Below, piece after piece: positions 15,787 through 24,390 of a stretch of 64,000 nucleotides of DNA. Position 1 is the first letter of the stretch; each line of letters opens with the position of its first letter. The notes beneath the pieces are model-generated. The model was not told where the DNA came from and did no database searches. It saw only the letters and a list, made by a program, of their open reading frames with translations. This DNA is from Actinocorallia herbida (lineage in GTDB: Bacteria > Actinomycetota > Actinomycetes > Streptosporangiales > Streptosporangiaceae): the NCBI RefSeq assembly GCF_003751225.1, contig NZ_RJKE01000001.1, positions 4,898,001 through 4,962,000 of the forward strand, written 5' to 3'. Made by a program: the position numbers and the translations under genes.

Positions 15787-16832
15787 GGGCGGGTCTCCCT
15801 CTCGGTCAGGACGGTGCGGAGATGGGCGGCGCAGGCCGCGGTGAATCCGGCGAAGGTCGGCTGCGTCCCGTGGCGCAGCTCTTCCAGGCCGGGACGGCCG
15901 GACGCCTCGTAGACGCGGGTGAGGCGGAAGAGCCCGGCGAGTTCGGCGACGGTCAGGTCGGGGTGGCCGGCCCGCCAGGCGTCGTCGTAGGGGTGGAGGG
16001 TCATCTCGGCGCGCAGGCCGCCGATCGCCTCGATGGTGAGGTTGCGGACGGGAGCGCGGTCGGCGAGTTCGCCGAGCAGGAGCGCCCAGTCGATGACGCC
16101 CTCACCGCAGGGCGCGAGGAAGCGGCTGATGCCGTCGGCGGTGAAGCACAGGGCGGCGTCGCGCAGCTGGGTGGAGCGGACGTAGGGGGCGACGCGGCGG
16201 ACGGCGGCCATCGGGTCCTCACCGCGGACCGCGACGTTCGCGGAGTCGAAGCAGATCCCCAGGACGTCGGGCCCGACGTCCTCGACGAGCCGGACGAGCT
16301 CGAACGTGGTGATCTCCTCGTGCGTCTCCAGGTTGAGGTGCACACCGGTGTCGCGCAGGACGGGCGCGAGCCGGTGCAGCAGCGCGGCGGTGGCGGCGAG
16401 CTGGTCGGGCCAGGGCGCCTCGGCGCGGAACCGGTCGGTGGCGTGCAGGCCGCGGTAGCGGGGCTTGAAGCCGCCGGTGGCGGTCCACAGCTCGGTGACG
16501 CCCATCTCGGCGGCGGCCAGGACGAGGCGGCGCATCCCTTCCAGGTAGCCGCCCTCCCCCAGCGCGCGGATATGGGGGTACTCGGCGGTCATGTACGGGT
16601 TGACCTTGCCGACGCCGAGCTCCAGGTACAGATCGAGCTCGCGGGCGAGCTCGGCGGCGTCGGCGAGGAGGGCCCGGTCGAGGGTGGGCGAGACCTCGTA
16701 GAGGGTGCGGACGTTGACGCCCTCCAACCCGGCCTCCTTGGTCTGGCGCAGCGCGTCGAAGAGGTCCTTCCACGGAGGCGGCCCGTAGGTCGCCTCCAGC
16801 TTGATGTCCTGGCCGATCCGGAACCCGGTCAT
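15783..16832 (-). CDS. Xylose-isomerase-like TIM-barrel protein, copy A
   Basis: A 349-residue paralogue of the protein at 13322-14371. Ligand positions read E169 (LNLETHEE), D196 (ICFDSAN), Q222 (STQLRD) and E268 (LTIEA), so the third ligand is Gln where copy B has His. Gln is tolerated in some sugar isomerases, but the difference suggests the two copies have distinct reactions or that they form a heteromer. The ATG at 16832 has GGAAGGAG upstream and overlaps the stop of the ABC ATPase gene. The FAD oxidase follows immediately, which suggests an oxidise-then-isomerise or oxidise-then-cleave pathway. Confidence 0.85.
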   Translation of the reverse strand: MTGFRIGQDIKLEATYGPPPWKDLFDALRQTKEAGLEGVNVRTLYEVSPTLDRALLADAAELARELDLYLELGVGKVNPYMTAEYPHIRALGEGGYLEGMRRLVLAAAEMGVTELWTATGGFKPRYRGLHATDRFRAEAPWPDQLAATAALLHRLAPVLRDTGVHLNLETHEEITTFELVRLVEDVGPDVLGICFDSANVAVRGEDPMAAVRRVAPYVRSTQLRDAALCFTADGISRFLAPCGEGVIDWALLLGELADRAPVRNLTIEAIGGLRAEMTLHPYDDAWRAGHPDLTVAELAGLFRLTRVYEASGRPGLEELRHGTQPTFAGFTAACAAHLRTVLTERETRP

Positions 16833-17632
16833 GTGCTGCTCCTTCCGGCGGCCCGTCGCGCGCGTTCCGCCGCCGGGTCGGGCAGCGGGATGGCGGCGAG
16901 CAGCGCCTGGGTATAGGGGTGGGCGGGCGCGCCGTAGATCTGGTCGCGGTCGCCGGTCTCGGCGACGCGCCCCTGGTCGAGGACGACGAGCCGTTCGCAC
17001 AGCTGCCGGACGACGGCGAGGTCGTGCGCGATGAACAGCACCGACAGGCCGAGCCGCTCGCGCATGTCCTGGAGCAGGTTGATCACCTGTGCCTGGACCG
17101 ACACGTCGAGGGCCGAGACGGGCTCGTCGCAGATGAGGACGCGGGGTGCGACGGCCAGCGCGCGGGCGATGGCGATCCGCTGGCGCTGCCCGCCGGAGAA
17201 CGAGCGGGGGTGGCGGCGCAGGTCGGCGGCGGACAGGCCGACCAGCTCCAGCACCTCCACGACACGATCACGGCGGCCGGCGCGGCCGGTGGCGAGCCGG
17301 TGCACCAGCAGCCCTTCGCCGACGATCTCCTCGACGGTCATGCGGGGGCTGAGGCTGCTGTACGGGTCCTGGAAGACCATCTGGACCTCCCGCCGGAACC
17401 GCCGCATCTCCGCGCCGCGCGCGGTGCGGACGTCGACGCCGTCGTAGACGACGCGGCCCGCGTCCGGCTCGGTCAGCCCGACGACGCACCGGACGGTGGT
17501 GGACTTGCCCGATCCCGACTCGCCGACCAGGCCGAGCACCTCGCCCTCGCGCAGGGCGAAGGACACGTCCTGGACGGCGGGGGTCCCGCCGAAGGTCTTG
17601 GTCAGGCCCGTCACCTCGAGCAGGCCGCTCAC
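16829..17632 (-). CDS. Oligopeptide-type ABC transporter ATPase, DppF/OppF-like
   Basis: A 267-residue cytoplasmic ATPase. Walker A is GESGSGKST near residues 37-45, the Q loop MVFQDPYSSLSPRMTV, the signature SFSGGQRQRIAIARAL and Walker B VLICDEPVSALD. SPRMTV and the HPYTQALLAAIP ending are typical of the OppF branch. The chosen start is a GTG at 17632 that overlaps the stop of the DppD-like gene; an in-frame ATG at 17650 is an alternative. It powers uptake together with the DppD-like ATPase, two permeases and one lipoprotein encoded upstream. Confidence 0.92.
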   Translation of the reverse strand: MSGLLEVTGLTKTFGGTPAVQDVSFALREGEVLGLVGESGSGKSTTVRCVVGLTEPDAGRVVYDGVDVRTARGAEMRRFRREVQMVFQDPYSSLSPRMTVEEIVGEGLLVHRLATGRAGRRDRVVEVLELVGLSAADLRRHPRSFSGGQRQRIAIARALAVAPRVLICDEPVSALDVSVQAQVINLLQDMRERLGLSVLFIAHDLAVVRQLCERLVVLDQGRVAETGDRDQIYGAPAHPYTQALLAAIPLPDPAAERARRAAGRSST

Positions 17633-18564
17633 GACGTCACCAGGTGACATGCCACCTGTCCCTTCAGCTCCGGCACCCGCTCTGCGCAGACGGCCTCGGC
17701 GCGGTGGCACCGGGGGTGGAAGGCGCAGCCTGACGGCAGCGCCTTGGGTGTGGCGGGGACGCCGCCGATCACGTCGAGCCGCCGGCCCGGGTCCCGGTCG
17801 ACGCGCGGCACGGAGGCGAGCAGCGCCCGCCCGTAGGGGTGGCGGGGCCCCGCGTAGAAGGCGTCGACGTCGCCGACCTCGACGAGCCGTCCCGCGTACA
17901 TGACCGCGACGCGGTCGGCGAAGCCCGCGACGATGCCGAGGTCGTGGGTGATGAGCAGGACGGCCAGGCGCAGGTCGCGGGAGAACTCCTCGATGAGGGA
18001 GAGGACCTGCTCCTGCACGCGGACGTCGAGCGCGGTCGTCGGCTCGTCGGCGATGAGGACGCTCGGCTGGGCGATGAGGGCGGCGGCGAGGACGACGCGC
18101 TGGCGCATCCCGCCGGAGAACTCGTGCGGGTAGGCGTCGGCGCGTTCCGCGGCGCGCGGCACGCCGAGCCGGTCGAGCATCTCGATCGCCTCACGGCGGG
18201 CCGCCCGCTTGGGCACCCCCCTGATCCGCAGCGGCTCGGCGACCTGGACGCCGACGGGCAGCACCGGGTTGAGCGCGGTCAGCGGATCCTGCATGACCAT
18301 GGAGATGCCGCCTCCGCGAACGCCCTGCATCTGCCGTTCGGTGAGGCCGAGGAGCTCCCGTCCGGCGAGGCGGACGCTGCCGCCGAGCCGCAGCCCGTCG
18401 TCCAAGCGCATGACGGCGCGGGCGGCGACGGACTTGCCCGAACCGGACTCGCCCACGAGCGCGACCCGTTCGCCGGCGCGGAGCGCGAGGTCGAGGCGGT
18501 GGACGAGGCGGGTCCCGTCCGGCAGGCTCACGGTGAGGCCCGCGACGTCGAGCAGGGGGGTCAT
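17629..18564 (-). CDS. Oligopeptide-type ABC transporter ATPase, DppD/OppD-like
   Basis: A 311-residue ATPase with Walker A GESGSGKSV (near residues 38-46), MVMQDPLTALNP, signature EFSGGMRQRVVLAAAL and Walker B VLIADEPTTALDV. The C-terminus has the oligopeptide/dipeptide extension ALPSGCAFHPRCHRAEAVC, whose cysteines bind an iron-sulfur cluster in some homologues. It is coupled by 4-bp overlaps to the DppC-like permease upstream and the DppF-like ATPase downstream. Confidence 0.92.
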   Translation of the reverse strand: MTPLLDVAGLTVSLPDGTRLVHRLDLALRAGERVALVGESGSGKSVAARAVMRLDDGLRLGGSVRLAGRELLGLTERQMQGVRGGGISMVMQDPLTALNPVLPVGVQVAEPLRIRGVPKRAARREAIEMLDRLGVPRAAERADAYPHEFSGGMRQRVVLAAALIAQPSVLIADEPTTALDVRVQEQVLSLIEEFSRDLRLAVLLITHDLGIVAGFADRVAVMYAGRLVEVGDVDAFYAGPRHPYGRALLASVPRVDRDPGRRLDVIGGVPATPKALPSGCAFHPRCHRAEAVCAERVPELKGQVACHLVTS

Positions 18565-19421
18565 CGGCGCTCCCGCAGGGTCGGGTCGAGGTGGACGCGC
18601 AGCGCGTCGCCGGCGAGGCCGAACGCGACGGCGGCGAGGGTGATGGCCATGCCCGGGGCGGCGGCGACCCACCAGGCGGTGGTGACGACGGCCCGGCCGT
18701 CGGCGATCATCGCGCCCCAGTCGGGGCTGGTCGGGGGCGGTCCGACGCCGAGGAAGGCGAGGCCGGACATGAGCATGATCACGGTGGCGACGCCGAGGGC
18801 GGCCTGCACGTACAGGTCGTCCAGGGAGTTGGGCAGGATGTGCCTGGCCATCAGCCGGGTCCGTGACACGCCGAGGACGCGGGCGCTGTCGACGTGGGTG
18901 GCGGTCATGGTCTGGCGCATGACGCCGCGGACGAGGCGAGCGTAGGCGGGCCACATCGCCGAGGCCATCGCGATGACGGTCGAGCGCAGCCCGGAGCCGA
19001 GGGCGGCGGCGATGCCGAGGGCGAGGACCATGCTCGGCAGCGACAGGAACACGTCGCAGACCCGCATGATGGCCGCGTCCAGCCAGCGGGGGGCCAGCGC
19101 GGCGGCCGCGGCGACGGCCGTCCCGGTGACCGCGGCGAGCGCGACCACCGACAGCGACGACAGGAGGGTGAGGCGGGTCCCGGCCAGCAGCCGGGACAGG
19201 ACGTCCCTGCCGGAGGAGTCGGTGCCGAGCCAGTGCGCGCCGCCGGGCGGCTGGAGGGTCCGCGCCATGTCGACCTGGTAGGGGTCGTGAGGGGCGATCC
19301 AGGGCCCGATGACGGCGAGCACGGCGAAGACCAGCACCAGGGCGAAGGTCAGCTCGTCGACGAGCGGCATCCGGGCGGGCCGCCGTAGGCGGGGCGGGCG
19401 AAGTGCGGCGATGACGGTCAT
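18561..19421 (-). CDS. Oligopeptide-type ABC transporter permease, DppC/OppC-like
   Basis: A 286-residue inner-membrane permease. Family features are the periplasmic entry GPWIAPHDPYQVD, then HWLGTDSSGRDVLSRLLAG near residues 65-83. The EAA-type loop is ARVLGVSRTRLMARHILPN and the C-terminal motif LAFLGVGPPPTSPDWGAMIADG. Five to six membrane segments are visible. It is coupled to the DppB-like permease (ATGA at 19418-19421). It forms the transmembrane channel with DppB. Confidence 0.93.
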   Translation of the reverse strand: MTVIAALRPPRLRRPARMPLVDELTFALVLVFAVLAVIGPWIAPHDPYQVDMARTLQPPGGAHWLGTDSSGRDVLSRLLAGTRLTLLSSLSVVALAAVTGTAVAAAAALAPRWLDAAIMRVCDVFLSLPSMVLALGIAAALGSGLRSTVIAMASAMWPAYARLVRGVMRQTMTATHVDSARVLGVSRTRLMARHILPNSLDDLYVQAALGVATVIMLMSGLAFLGVGPPPTSPDWGAMIADGRAVVTTAWWVAAAPGMAITLAAVAFGLAGDALRVHLDPTLRERR

Positions 19422-20425
19422 GCGTCGGCCCTCACTCGGGGGTCGAGCCAGAGCTGGCAGAGGTCGACCAGCAGGTTGGCGAAGACGAACACGACGCCGA
19501 TGACCAGGACGGTGCCGAGGACGGCGAAAGTGTCCTGGGAGGTCACGGCGGTCGACAGGTAGGTGCCGAGGCCCGTCAGCCCGAACACCGACTCCACCAG
19601 GAGCGCGGCGCCGAGCATCCACCCGAACTGGAGGCCGACGATCGTCAGCGTCGGGGTGAGCGCCGAGCGCAGCGCGTGCCGGACGACGACGCGGGCGGTC
19701 GAGCCGCCCTTGGCGCGGGCGAACACGACGTAGTCGGAGGCCAGTGTGCCCATGAGGGTCGAGCGGACGCCGCGGGCGACGGTCGCCAGGAACGGCGCGG
19801 ACAGGGCGATGGCCGGGAGGATCAGGTGCGCGACGGCGTTGCCGAATCCCGCGGTGTTCCCGGCCAGCAGCGCGTCGACCGTGGCGAACCCGGTGACGAC
19901 GGGCGAGTCCATCCCGTAGTCGAGGCGGCCGGAGATCGGCAGCAGCCCGAGCCGCGTACCGACGAGGTACTGGAGCATGAGGCCGAGCCAGAAGACGGGG
20001 ACGCCGCCGCCGAGCACGACGATGACCCGGATCGCGGTGTCGGCGGCGCGGCCCTGCCGGACCGCGGCGACGACGCCGAGCGGCACCGCGACGCACAGGT
20101 TCACCAGCATGGTGAGCAGGACGAGTTCGAGCGTGGGCGGCAGGACGTCGGCCAGGTCGGCGGTGATCGGCTGGAAGGTGACGACGGAGGTGCCGAGGTC
20201 GCCGTGCAGGAGCCGGCCGAGGTAGCCCAGGTACTGCTCCAGGATCGGCAGATCGAGGCCGAGCCGCTGCCGGGCCGCCTCGACCTGCTCGGGCGTGGCG
20301 GTGCGGCCTGCGGCGATCCGGGCGGGATCGCCGGGGATCACCTGCATGAGGAAGAAGATGACGGTGGCTATGCCCCAGACGGAGAGGGCCGTCTGGGGCA
20401 GCCGCCGGAGAAGGAAGCGGCTCAT
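19418..20425 (-). CDS. Oligopeptide-type ABC transporter permease, DppB/OppB-like
   Basis: A 335-residue permease with the DppB hallmark N-terminus (RFLLRRLPQTALSVWGIATV; FFLMQVIPGDPA), LGLDLPILEQYLGYLGRLLHGDLG near residues 54-77, and the EAA-type loop DYVVFARAKGGSTARVVVRHALR. It has six membrane segments. The gene starts 6 bases after the stop of the solute-binding lipoprotein gene. The substrates of this permease class include peptides, opines, sugars and metal chelates, so the family name does not prove a peptide substrate. Confidence 0.93.
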   Translation of the reverse strand: MSRFLLRRLPQTALSVWGIATVIFFLMQVIPGDPARIAAGRTATPEQVEAARQRLGLDLPILEQYLGYLGRLLHGDLGTSVVTFQPITADLADVLPPTLELVLLTMLVNLCVAVPLGVVAAVRQGRAADTAIRVIVVLGGGVPVFWLGLMLQYLVGTRLGLLPISGRLDYGMDSPVVTGFATVDALLAGNTAGFGNAVAHLILPAIALSAPFLATVARGVRSTLMGTLASDYVVFARAKGGSTARVVVRHALRSALTPTLTIVGLQFGWMLGAALLVESVFGLTGLGTYLSTAVTSQDTFAVLGTVLVIGVVFVFANLLVDLCQLWLDPRVRADA

Positions 20426-20431
20426 GTCGGC

Positions 20432-21976
20432 TCAGTCCAGGGTGAACGCGGCGGCGTCGTTGAGGATGTGGGTCGGGGTGTAGGCGATGCCGCCGACCTC
20501 GCTGCGGTGCACGAACCGGATCTGGGACGAGGCGATGTTCACCGACACCGCGTCGTCGTCGATGATCTCCTGGATGTCCTTGTCGATGGCGCAGGCCTTC
20601 TCCGGGTCGGGTTCCTTGAGCGCCTTGTCGAGTAGGGCGTCGACCTTCGGGTTCGCGTAGGAGCCGTAGTTGGAGCCGGTGCCGACGAAACCGGACTCGT
20701 AGACGCGGTAGAGCATCGCCGTCGGGTCTGGGTAGAGCGGGAAGTCGTACATCAGGCCGAGCTGCGGCGCCTCGCCCTTGGTCGAGAGCGACTTGATGAA
20801 CTCGGGGTAGGTGACGGACTTGAGCTTCAGGTCGATGCCGATGTCGCGCAGGTTCGACTGCAAAAGGGTGGCGGCCGCGGCGTGCTCGGGGATGACGGGC
20901 TGGTAGCTCAGCGTCAGGGACAGGTCCTTGACGCCCGCTTCGGCGAGCAGGCTCTTGGCCTCGGCGACGTTCTGGACGGAGTCGGGCCGCTCCAGGCCGC
21001 ACGCGACGGTCTTGGCCAGGGGCCCGTTGGCCAGGACGCCGGAGCCCTTGAGGATGCCGTCCAGGTGGCCCTGGTAGTCGTAGGCGAGGCGGATGGCCTT
21101 GCGGACGCGGATGTCGGCGGTGGGGCCTTCGGAGTTGTCGAAGAAGACGTACAGCTGGAGAGGGCTGGGCACCGGCGTGGTGGTGAAGCCCGGGGCGCCT
21201 TCGAAGGTGGCGATGTCGGTCTGGTTCATCCCGTAGCCGACGTCGATGGAACCGCTGCGCAGCTCGTCCCGGATCGTCGCGCTTTCGCCCATGTACCGGT
21301 AGACGAGGGTGCCGGCGTCGCCGCGGGACGGGTCGAAGTAGCCGTCGAACTTCGTGAACTCGATCTGCTGACCGGACGCGTACGACGACATCGCGTACGC
21401 GCCCGACCCGGCCTCGTGGGTGGCCAGCCAGGACTGGCCGTGGTCGGTGCCGGCGTTGGCCTCGACCAGCTTGGCGTTCAGGACGTAGACGCGGCTGAGC
21501 GCCCCGGCGAACGAGGAGTTCGGCTTCTTCAGCCTGATCGTGAGGTGCGTGGCGTCGGCGGCCTCGGCCGAGGCGTAGTCGGCGATGAGCGAGGCGGTGC
21601 CGAGGCCGAGCTCGGCGGTGCGGTCCAGGGTGTAGACGACGTCGTCGGCGGTGAGCGGGCTCCCGTCGTGGAACTTCACGTCCGAGCGCAGGGTCAGGTC
21701 GATGGAGGTGGCGTCGGCGGAGACCTTCCACTCGGTCGCCAACAGCGGGACGAGCCGGTCCTCGCGGTCGTAGCCGAGGATCGTGTCGTAGGCCGGTGCG
21801 GCGGTGAAGTCCGTCTGGACGTCGGAGGCGAGCAGCGGATCGAGGGTCTGCGGCTTGGCGGACGTCCCGACGATCAGGGTGTCCGTGCGGGCGGAGGCGG
21901 GGGCTGAGCCGCCGCCGCAGGCGGTGAGCGCGAGGGCGAGCGCCGCGACGGGCAGGACGTGCAGAGAGCGGTGCAT
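20432..21976 (-). CDS. Solute-binding lipoprotein, family 5 (DppA/OppA-like)
   Basis: A 514-residue extracytoplasmic receptor. The signal peptide MHRSLHVLPVAALALALTAC ends in a lipobox (LTAC, Cys20), so the mature protein is anchored to the membrane by lipid. SBP_bac_5 features include PQTLDPLLASD, VKFHDGSPLTADDVVYTLDR near residues 112-131, and RVRKAIRLAYD. It is the first gene of the nine-gene operon. The ATG at 21976 directly precedes a classical signal sequence; the open frame extends 14 codons upstream. Its ligand is unknown and is probably the compound degraded by the TIM-barrel, FAD and M24-fold enzymes. Confidence 0.93.
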   Translation of the reverse strand: MHRSLHVLPVAALALALTACGGGSAPASARTDTLIVGTSAKPQTLDPLLASDVQTDFTAAPAYDTILGYDREDRLVPLLATEWKVSADATSIDLTLRSDVKFHDGSPLTADDVVYTLDRTAELGLGTASLIADYASAEAADATHLTIRLKKPNSSFAGALSRVYVLNAKLVEANAGTDHGQSWLATHEAGSGAYAMSSYASGQQIEFTKFDGYFDPSRGDAGTLVYRYMGESATIRDELRSGSIDVGYGMNQTDIATFEGAPGFTTTPVPSPLQLYVFFDNSEGPTADIRVRKAIRLAYDYQGHLDGILKGSGVLANGPLAKTVACGLERPDSVQNVAEAKSLLAEAGVKDLSLTLSYQPVIPEHAAAATLLQSNLRDIGIDLKLKSVTYPEFIKSLSTKGEAPQLGLMYDFPLYPDPTAMLYRVYESGFVGTGSNYGSYANPKVDALLDKALKEPDPEKACAIDKDIQEIIDDDAVSVNIASSQIRFVHRSEVGGIAYTPTHILNDAAAFTLD

Positions 21977-22007
21977 GTGGTGCTCCCGAGGGGGGCTGGA
22001 AACGAGC

Positions 22008-22020
22008 TTGGTATACAAAG
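22008..22020. promoter_or_regulatory. Candidate GntR operator 1
   Basis: TTGGTATACAAAG, read on the minus strand as CTTTGTATACCAA, is a near-palindrome 32 bases upstream of the binding-lipoprotein ATG. It shares the core TTTGTAT-N-(A/C)CAA with operator 2. The dyad size and the TTGTAT...ACAA type fit FadR/FCD-subgroup GntR sites, and the two sites sit in the same divergent intergenic region. Confidence 0.55.
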
Positions 22021-22123
22021 TTCCAAGCTCGCGGGTCGATCCCGTATCGCGCTTGTAACGAATCTGTTTCCTGACCTGGGGTTTTGGAGGGCGTCTAGCT
22101 TCAGGGGCATCGGGCTGGTTTAG

Positions 22124-22138
22124 TTTTGTATTACAAAG
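22124..22138. promoter_or_regulatory. Candidate GntR operator 2
   Basis: TTTTGTATTACAAAG is an almost perfect dyad (CTTTGTAATACAAAA on the other strand), ending 16 bases before the TTG start of the GntR gene. Its similarity to operator 1 suggests that this regulator controls both its own gene and the divergent transport/catabolic operon. Confidence 0.55.
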
Positions 22139-22154
22139 TGAGAATGGAGAGCCC

Positions 22155-22835
22155 TTGTCCGTCCTCGATGACCTCAGGGACCAGTCGTTGTCGGAGCGCG
22201 TCTACGCCTGGTTGCGGGAGCAGATACTCAACGGCAGGTTCGCCCCCGGGCAGCGGCTGATCGAACGCGAGCTCGCCGAGCTCATGCAGGTCTCCCGCGT
22301 CCCCCTGCGCGAGGCCCTGCCCCTGCTGGAGAACGACGGGTTCGTCAAGCTGCTGCCCCGGCGCGGCGCCGTGGTCACCCAGCCGACGCTCCGCGACATC
22401 GACGAGCTGTTCGACGTCCGCGAGAGCCTGGAGGTCCTCGCCGCGCGGCTGGCCGCCCGGCGCGCCGCCGCCGATCCCGGGGCGCCCGACGTCCTGGCCC
22501 TGGCCGACTGCATCCAGCGCGCCCGGCGCGCCCTGGCCGACGGCGACGACGCCACGGCCGCCGCCGCGAACGTCGCCTTCCACCGGCAGATCGTCAAGGC
22601 CTCCGGGCACCTCCTCCTGCACGACCTCATGCAGCCGCTCGACGGCCGGATGGAGTGGCTGTTCCGGATGACCGGAGACCGCGACCTCACCCTCCAGTGC
22701 GCCGAGCACGAACAGCTCTACGAGGCGCTCCGCACGGGCAACGTCGACCTGGCCGGCTCCCTGGCCTTCGTCCACGTCGCCTCCGGCCGGGCACCGTCCC
22801 TCCGCACCCTCCTCGGCGTCCTGCCCCCGTCCTGA
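22155..22835 (+). CDS. GntR-family (FadR/FCD subgroup) transcriptional regulator, copy 2
   Basis: A 226-residue regulator with a winged helix at about residues 12-78 (WLREQILNGRFAPGQRLIER; VSRVPLREALPLLENDGFV). The FCD ligand domain carries the usual His residues (FHRQIVK, AEHEQLYEAL, FVHV). The start is a TTG with GGAGA five bases upstream; no ATG is available in frame. It is divergent from the lipoprotein gene and flanked by candidate operators, so it is the likely local repressor of the nine-gene operon. It is clearly paralogous to the regulator at 11405-12061. Confidence 0.92.
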   Translation: MSVLDDLRDQSLSERVYAWLREQILNGRFAPGQRLIERELAELMQVSRVPLREALPLLENDGFVKLLPRRGAVVTQPTLRDIDELFDVRESLEVLAARLAARRAAADPGAPDVLALADCIQRARRALADGDDATAAAANVAFHRQIVKASGHLLLHDLMQPLDGRMEWLFRMTGDRDLTLQCAEHEQLYEALRTGNVDLAGSLAFVHVASGRAPSLRTLLGVLPPS

Positions 22836-22914
22836 CCAGCGCGTGCCCGGCCGGTGGGACCGGTGGCGGCAGGTCGCCGGGCTGGGCGATCATGGGGGCG
22901 GGAAGGGAGCCGGC

Positions 22915-24294
22915 GTGCTGAACGGGCTGGACGCGGTCGCGTGGGAGGACCTGGAGGGGGCCTACGGGCCTGCGGGCGAGGTTCCGGGGCTGCTGCGGCG
23001 GGTCGCCGAAGGGGGTGAGGACGGGTGGGAGGCGCTCGGGGCGTTGCGGGGGACGATCCTGCACCAGGGGTCGGTGTGCTCGGCGACCGGACCGGCGGTC
23101 CCGTTCCTCGGGGCGCTGCTCGACGGCCGCGAGCCGACCTCTGGCGTGCTGTGGCTGCTGGGCGACATGGCCGACATCGTGGACCCGTCCGTCGCGTCGC
23201 TCGCGGAGGTCCGCGCGGCGGTGAGCGGGCTCGCCGACCGGATCCTGCCGCTGCTGGACCATCCCGAGGCCCTCGTGCGCGGCCTCGCCGCCTACGCGCT
23301 GGCCAAGTGCCCCGGACGGGCGGACGAGTCCGTCCCGGCGCTCCGCGCCCGTCTGCGCGGCGAGGACGATCCGACGGCCGTGGGGAACCTCCTCATCGCC
23401 GAGGCCGTCCTGTCCCGGGGCGACGACCTGATCCGGGAGGCACTGGGGGATGAGCGCCCGGCGATCCGGGGCGCCGCGGCGCTCGCGGCGGCCCTCGCGT
23501 GCCAGGAGCGGACCGTCCTCGCCTCGGGTCCGGGCCCCGCCTGGCCGGGCGACCCGGCCGCCGCCGCGGTGAAGGACTGCTTCGCCGGCGGCGATCCGTG
23601 GCTGGACCGGGGCGACGTCGACGACGTCCCGATGAACCTCGGCTACCCGTGGGGCTGGGATCCGGTCGACGACCTGGTCGAGAACATCCCCCAAGAGGCC
23701 GTACCCGACATCGTCGCGGCCCTGCTCGCCTCGTCCTCGGCACCCGTCCGGCGAGCCGCCCTGGCCGCCGCCCACGGCGCCTTCCACGCGGACGGCCCCG
23801 ACCGCCTGCCTTCCCCGCACCGGGAACGTCTCGCCCGCAACGTCGCGAGCGCCCTCACCGACCCCCGCCCGGCACTGCGCCTGGCCGCCGTGCACGCCCT
23901 GATCCCGGCGGGCGCCTCCGCCGCCGGCGCCGCCGATGCCCTCGCCGCCCTCGCCCCGCAAGAGCCCGCCGCGATCACCGTCCTGGCCGCGTTGGCCGAC
24001 CCGCGCTGGCACGCCCCGGCCGTCGCCCACCTGACCGCCGGCACCGCCCACCCGACCCTGGCCGCCGACCTGGCGGCACACGCCATCCCCCTCGACCCGC
24101 TGCTCCTCGCCTCCGTCCACACCCGCCTGGCGACCCTCCCCGACGACGCCCCCTTCGACCCCGACGCCCACCTCACCGCCCTACGCGAAGGCCGCCGCCC
24201 CGCCTTCCCGCACTCCCACGCGACCGAACGACGCGCCCTGAACGGGCTTCTGGCTTCCTGGGGTCTCCCGTCCCCGGAGTCCCCCGCCCGCTGA
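22915..24294 (+). CDS. HEAT-repeat protein of unknown function
   Basis: A 459-residue, Ala/Leu-rich all-helical protein. It has several HEAT-like units of the form LDHPEALVRGLAAYALAKC, LGDERPAIRGAAALAAALA, SSSAPVRRAALAAAHGAF and LTDPRPALRLAAVHALI. No catalytic motif, signal peptide or membrane segment is visible. Repeat proteins of this size are common in actinomycetes, sometimes near regulatory or toxin loci, but nothing here fixes a role. The GTG at 22915 is chosen for GGAAGGGAG upstream; the frame is open to 22843. Confidence 0.75.
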   Translation: MLNGLDAVAWEDLEGAYGPAGEVPGLLRRVAEGGEDGWEALGALRGTILHQGSVCSATGPAVPFLGALLDGREPTSGVLWLLGDMADIVDPSVASLAEVRAAVSGLADRILPLLDHPEALVRGLAAYALAKCPGRADESVPALRARLRGEDDPTAVGNLLIAEAVLSRGDDLIREALGDERPAIRGAAALAAALACQERTVLASGPGPAWPGDPAAAAVKDCFAGGDPWLDRGDVDDVPMNLGYPWGWDPVDDLVENIPQEAVPDIVAALLASSSAPVRRAALAAAHGAFHADGPDRLPSPHRERLARNVASALTDPRPALRLAAVHALIPAGASAAGAADALAALAPQEPAAITVLAALADPRWHAPAVAHLTAGTAHPTLAADLAAHAIPLDPLLLASVHTRLATLPDDAPFDPDAHLTALREGRRPAFPHSHATERRALNGLLASWGLPSPESPAR

Positions 24295-24390
24295 GCGTCC
24301 CGCAGGGCAGCAAGGATGTGCCGGGGTCCCACCCCAACGACGACGAGACCGGCTCAGTCGGTGCGGATGTGAGGCAGGTCACTGTTGAGG

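Noticed and set aside
19422-21731. Continuation of the DppC-like frame far upstream through the DppB and DppA region
   Set aside because: The upstream translation is Arg/Pro-rich noise antisense to or out of phase with two well-defined genes. The ATG at 19421 overlaps the DppB-like stop in the pattern seen throughout this operon.
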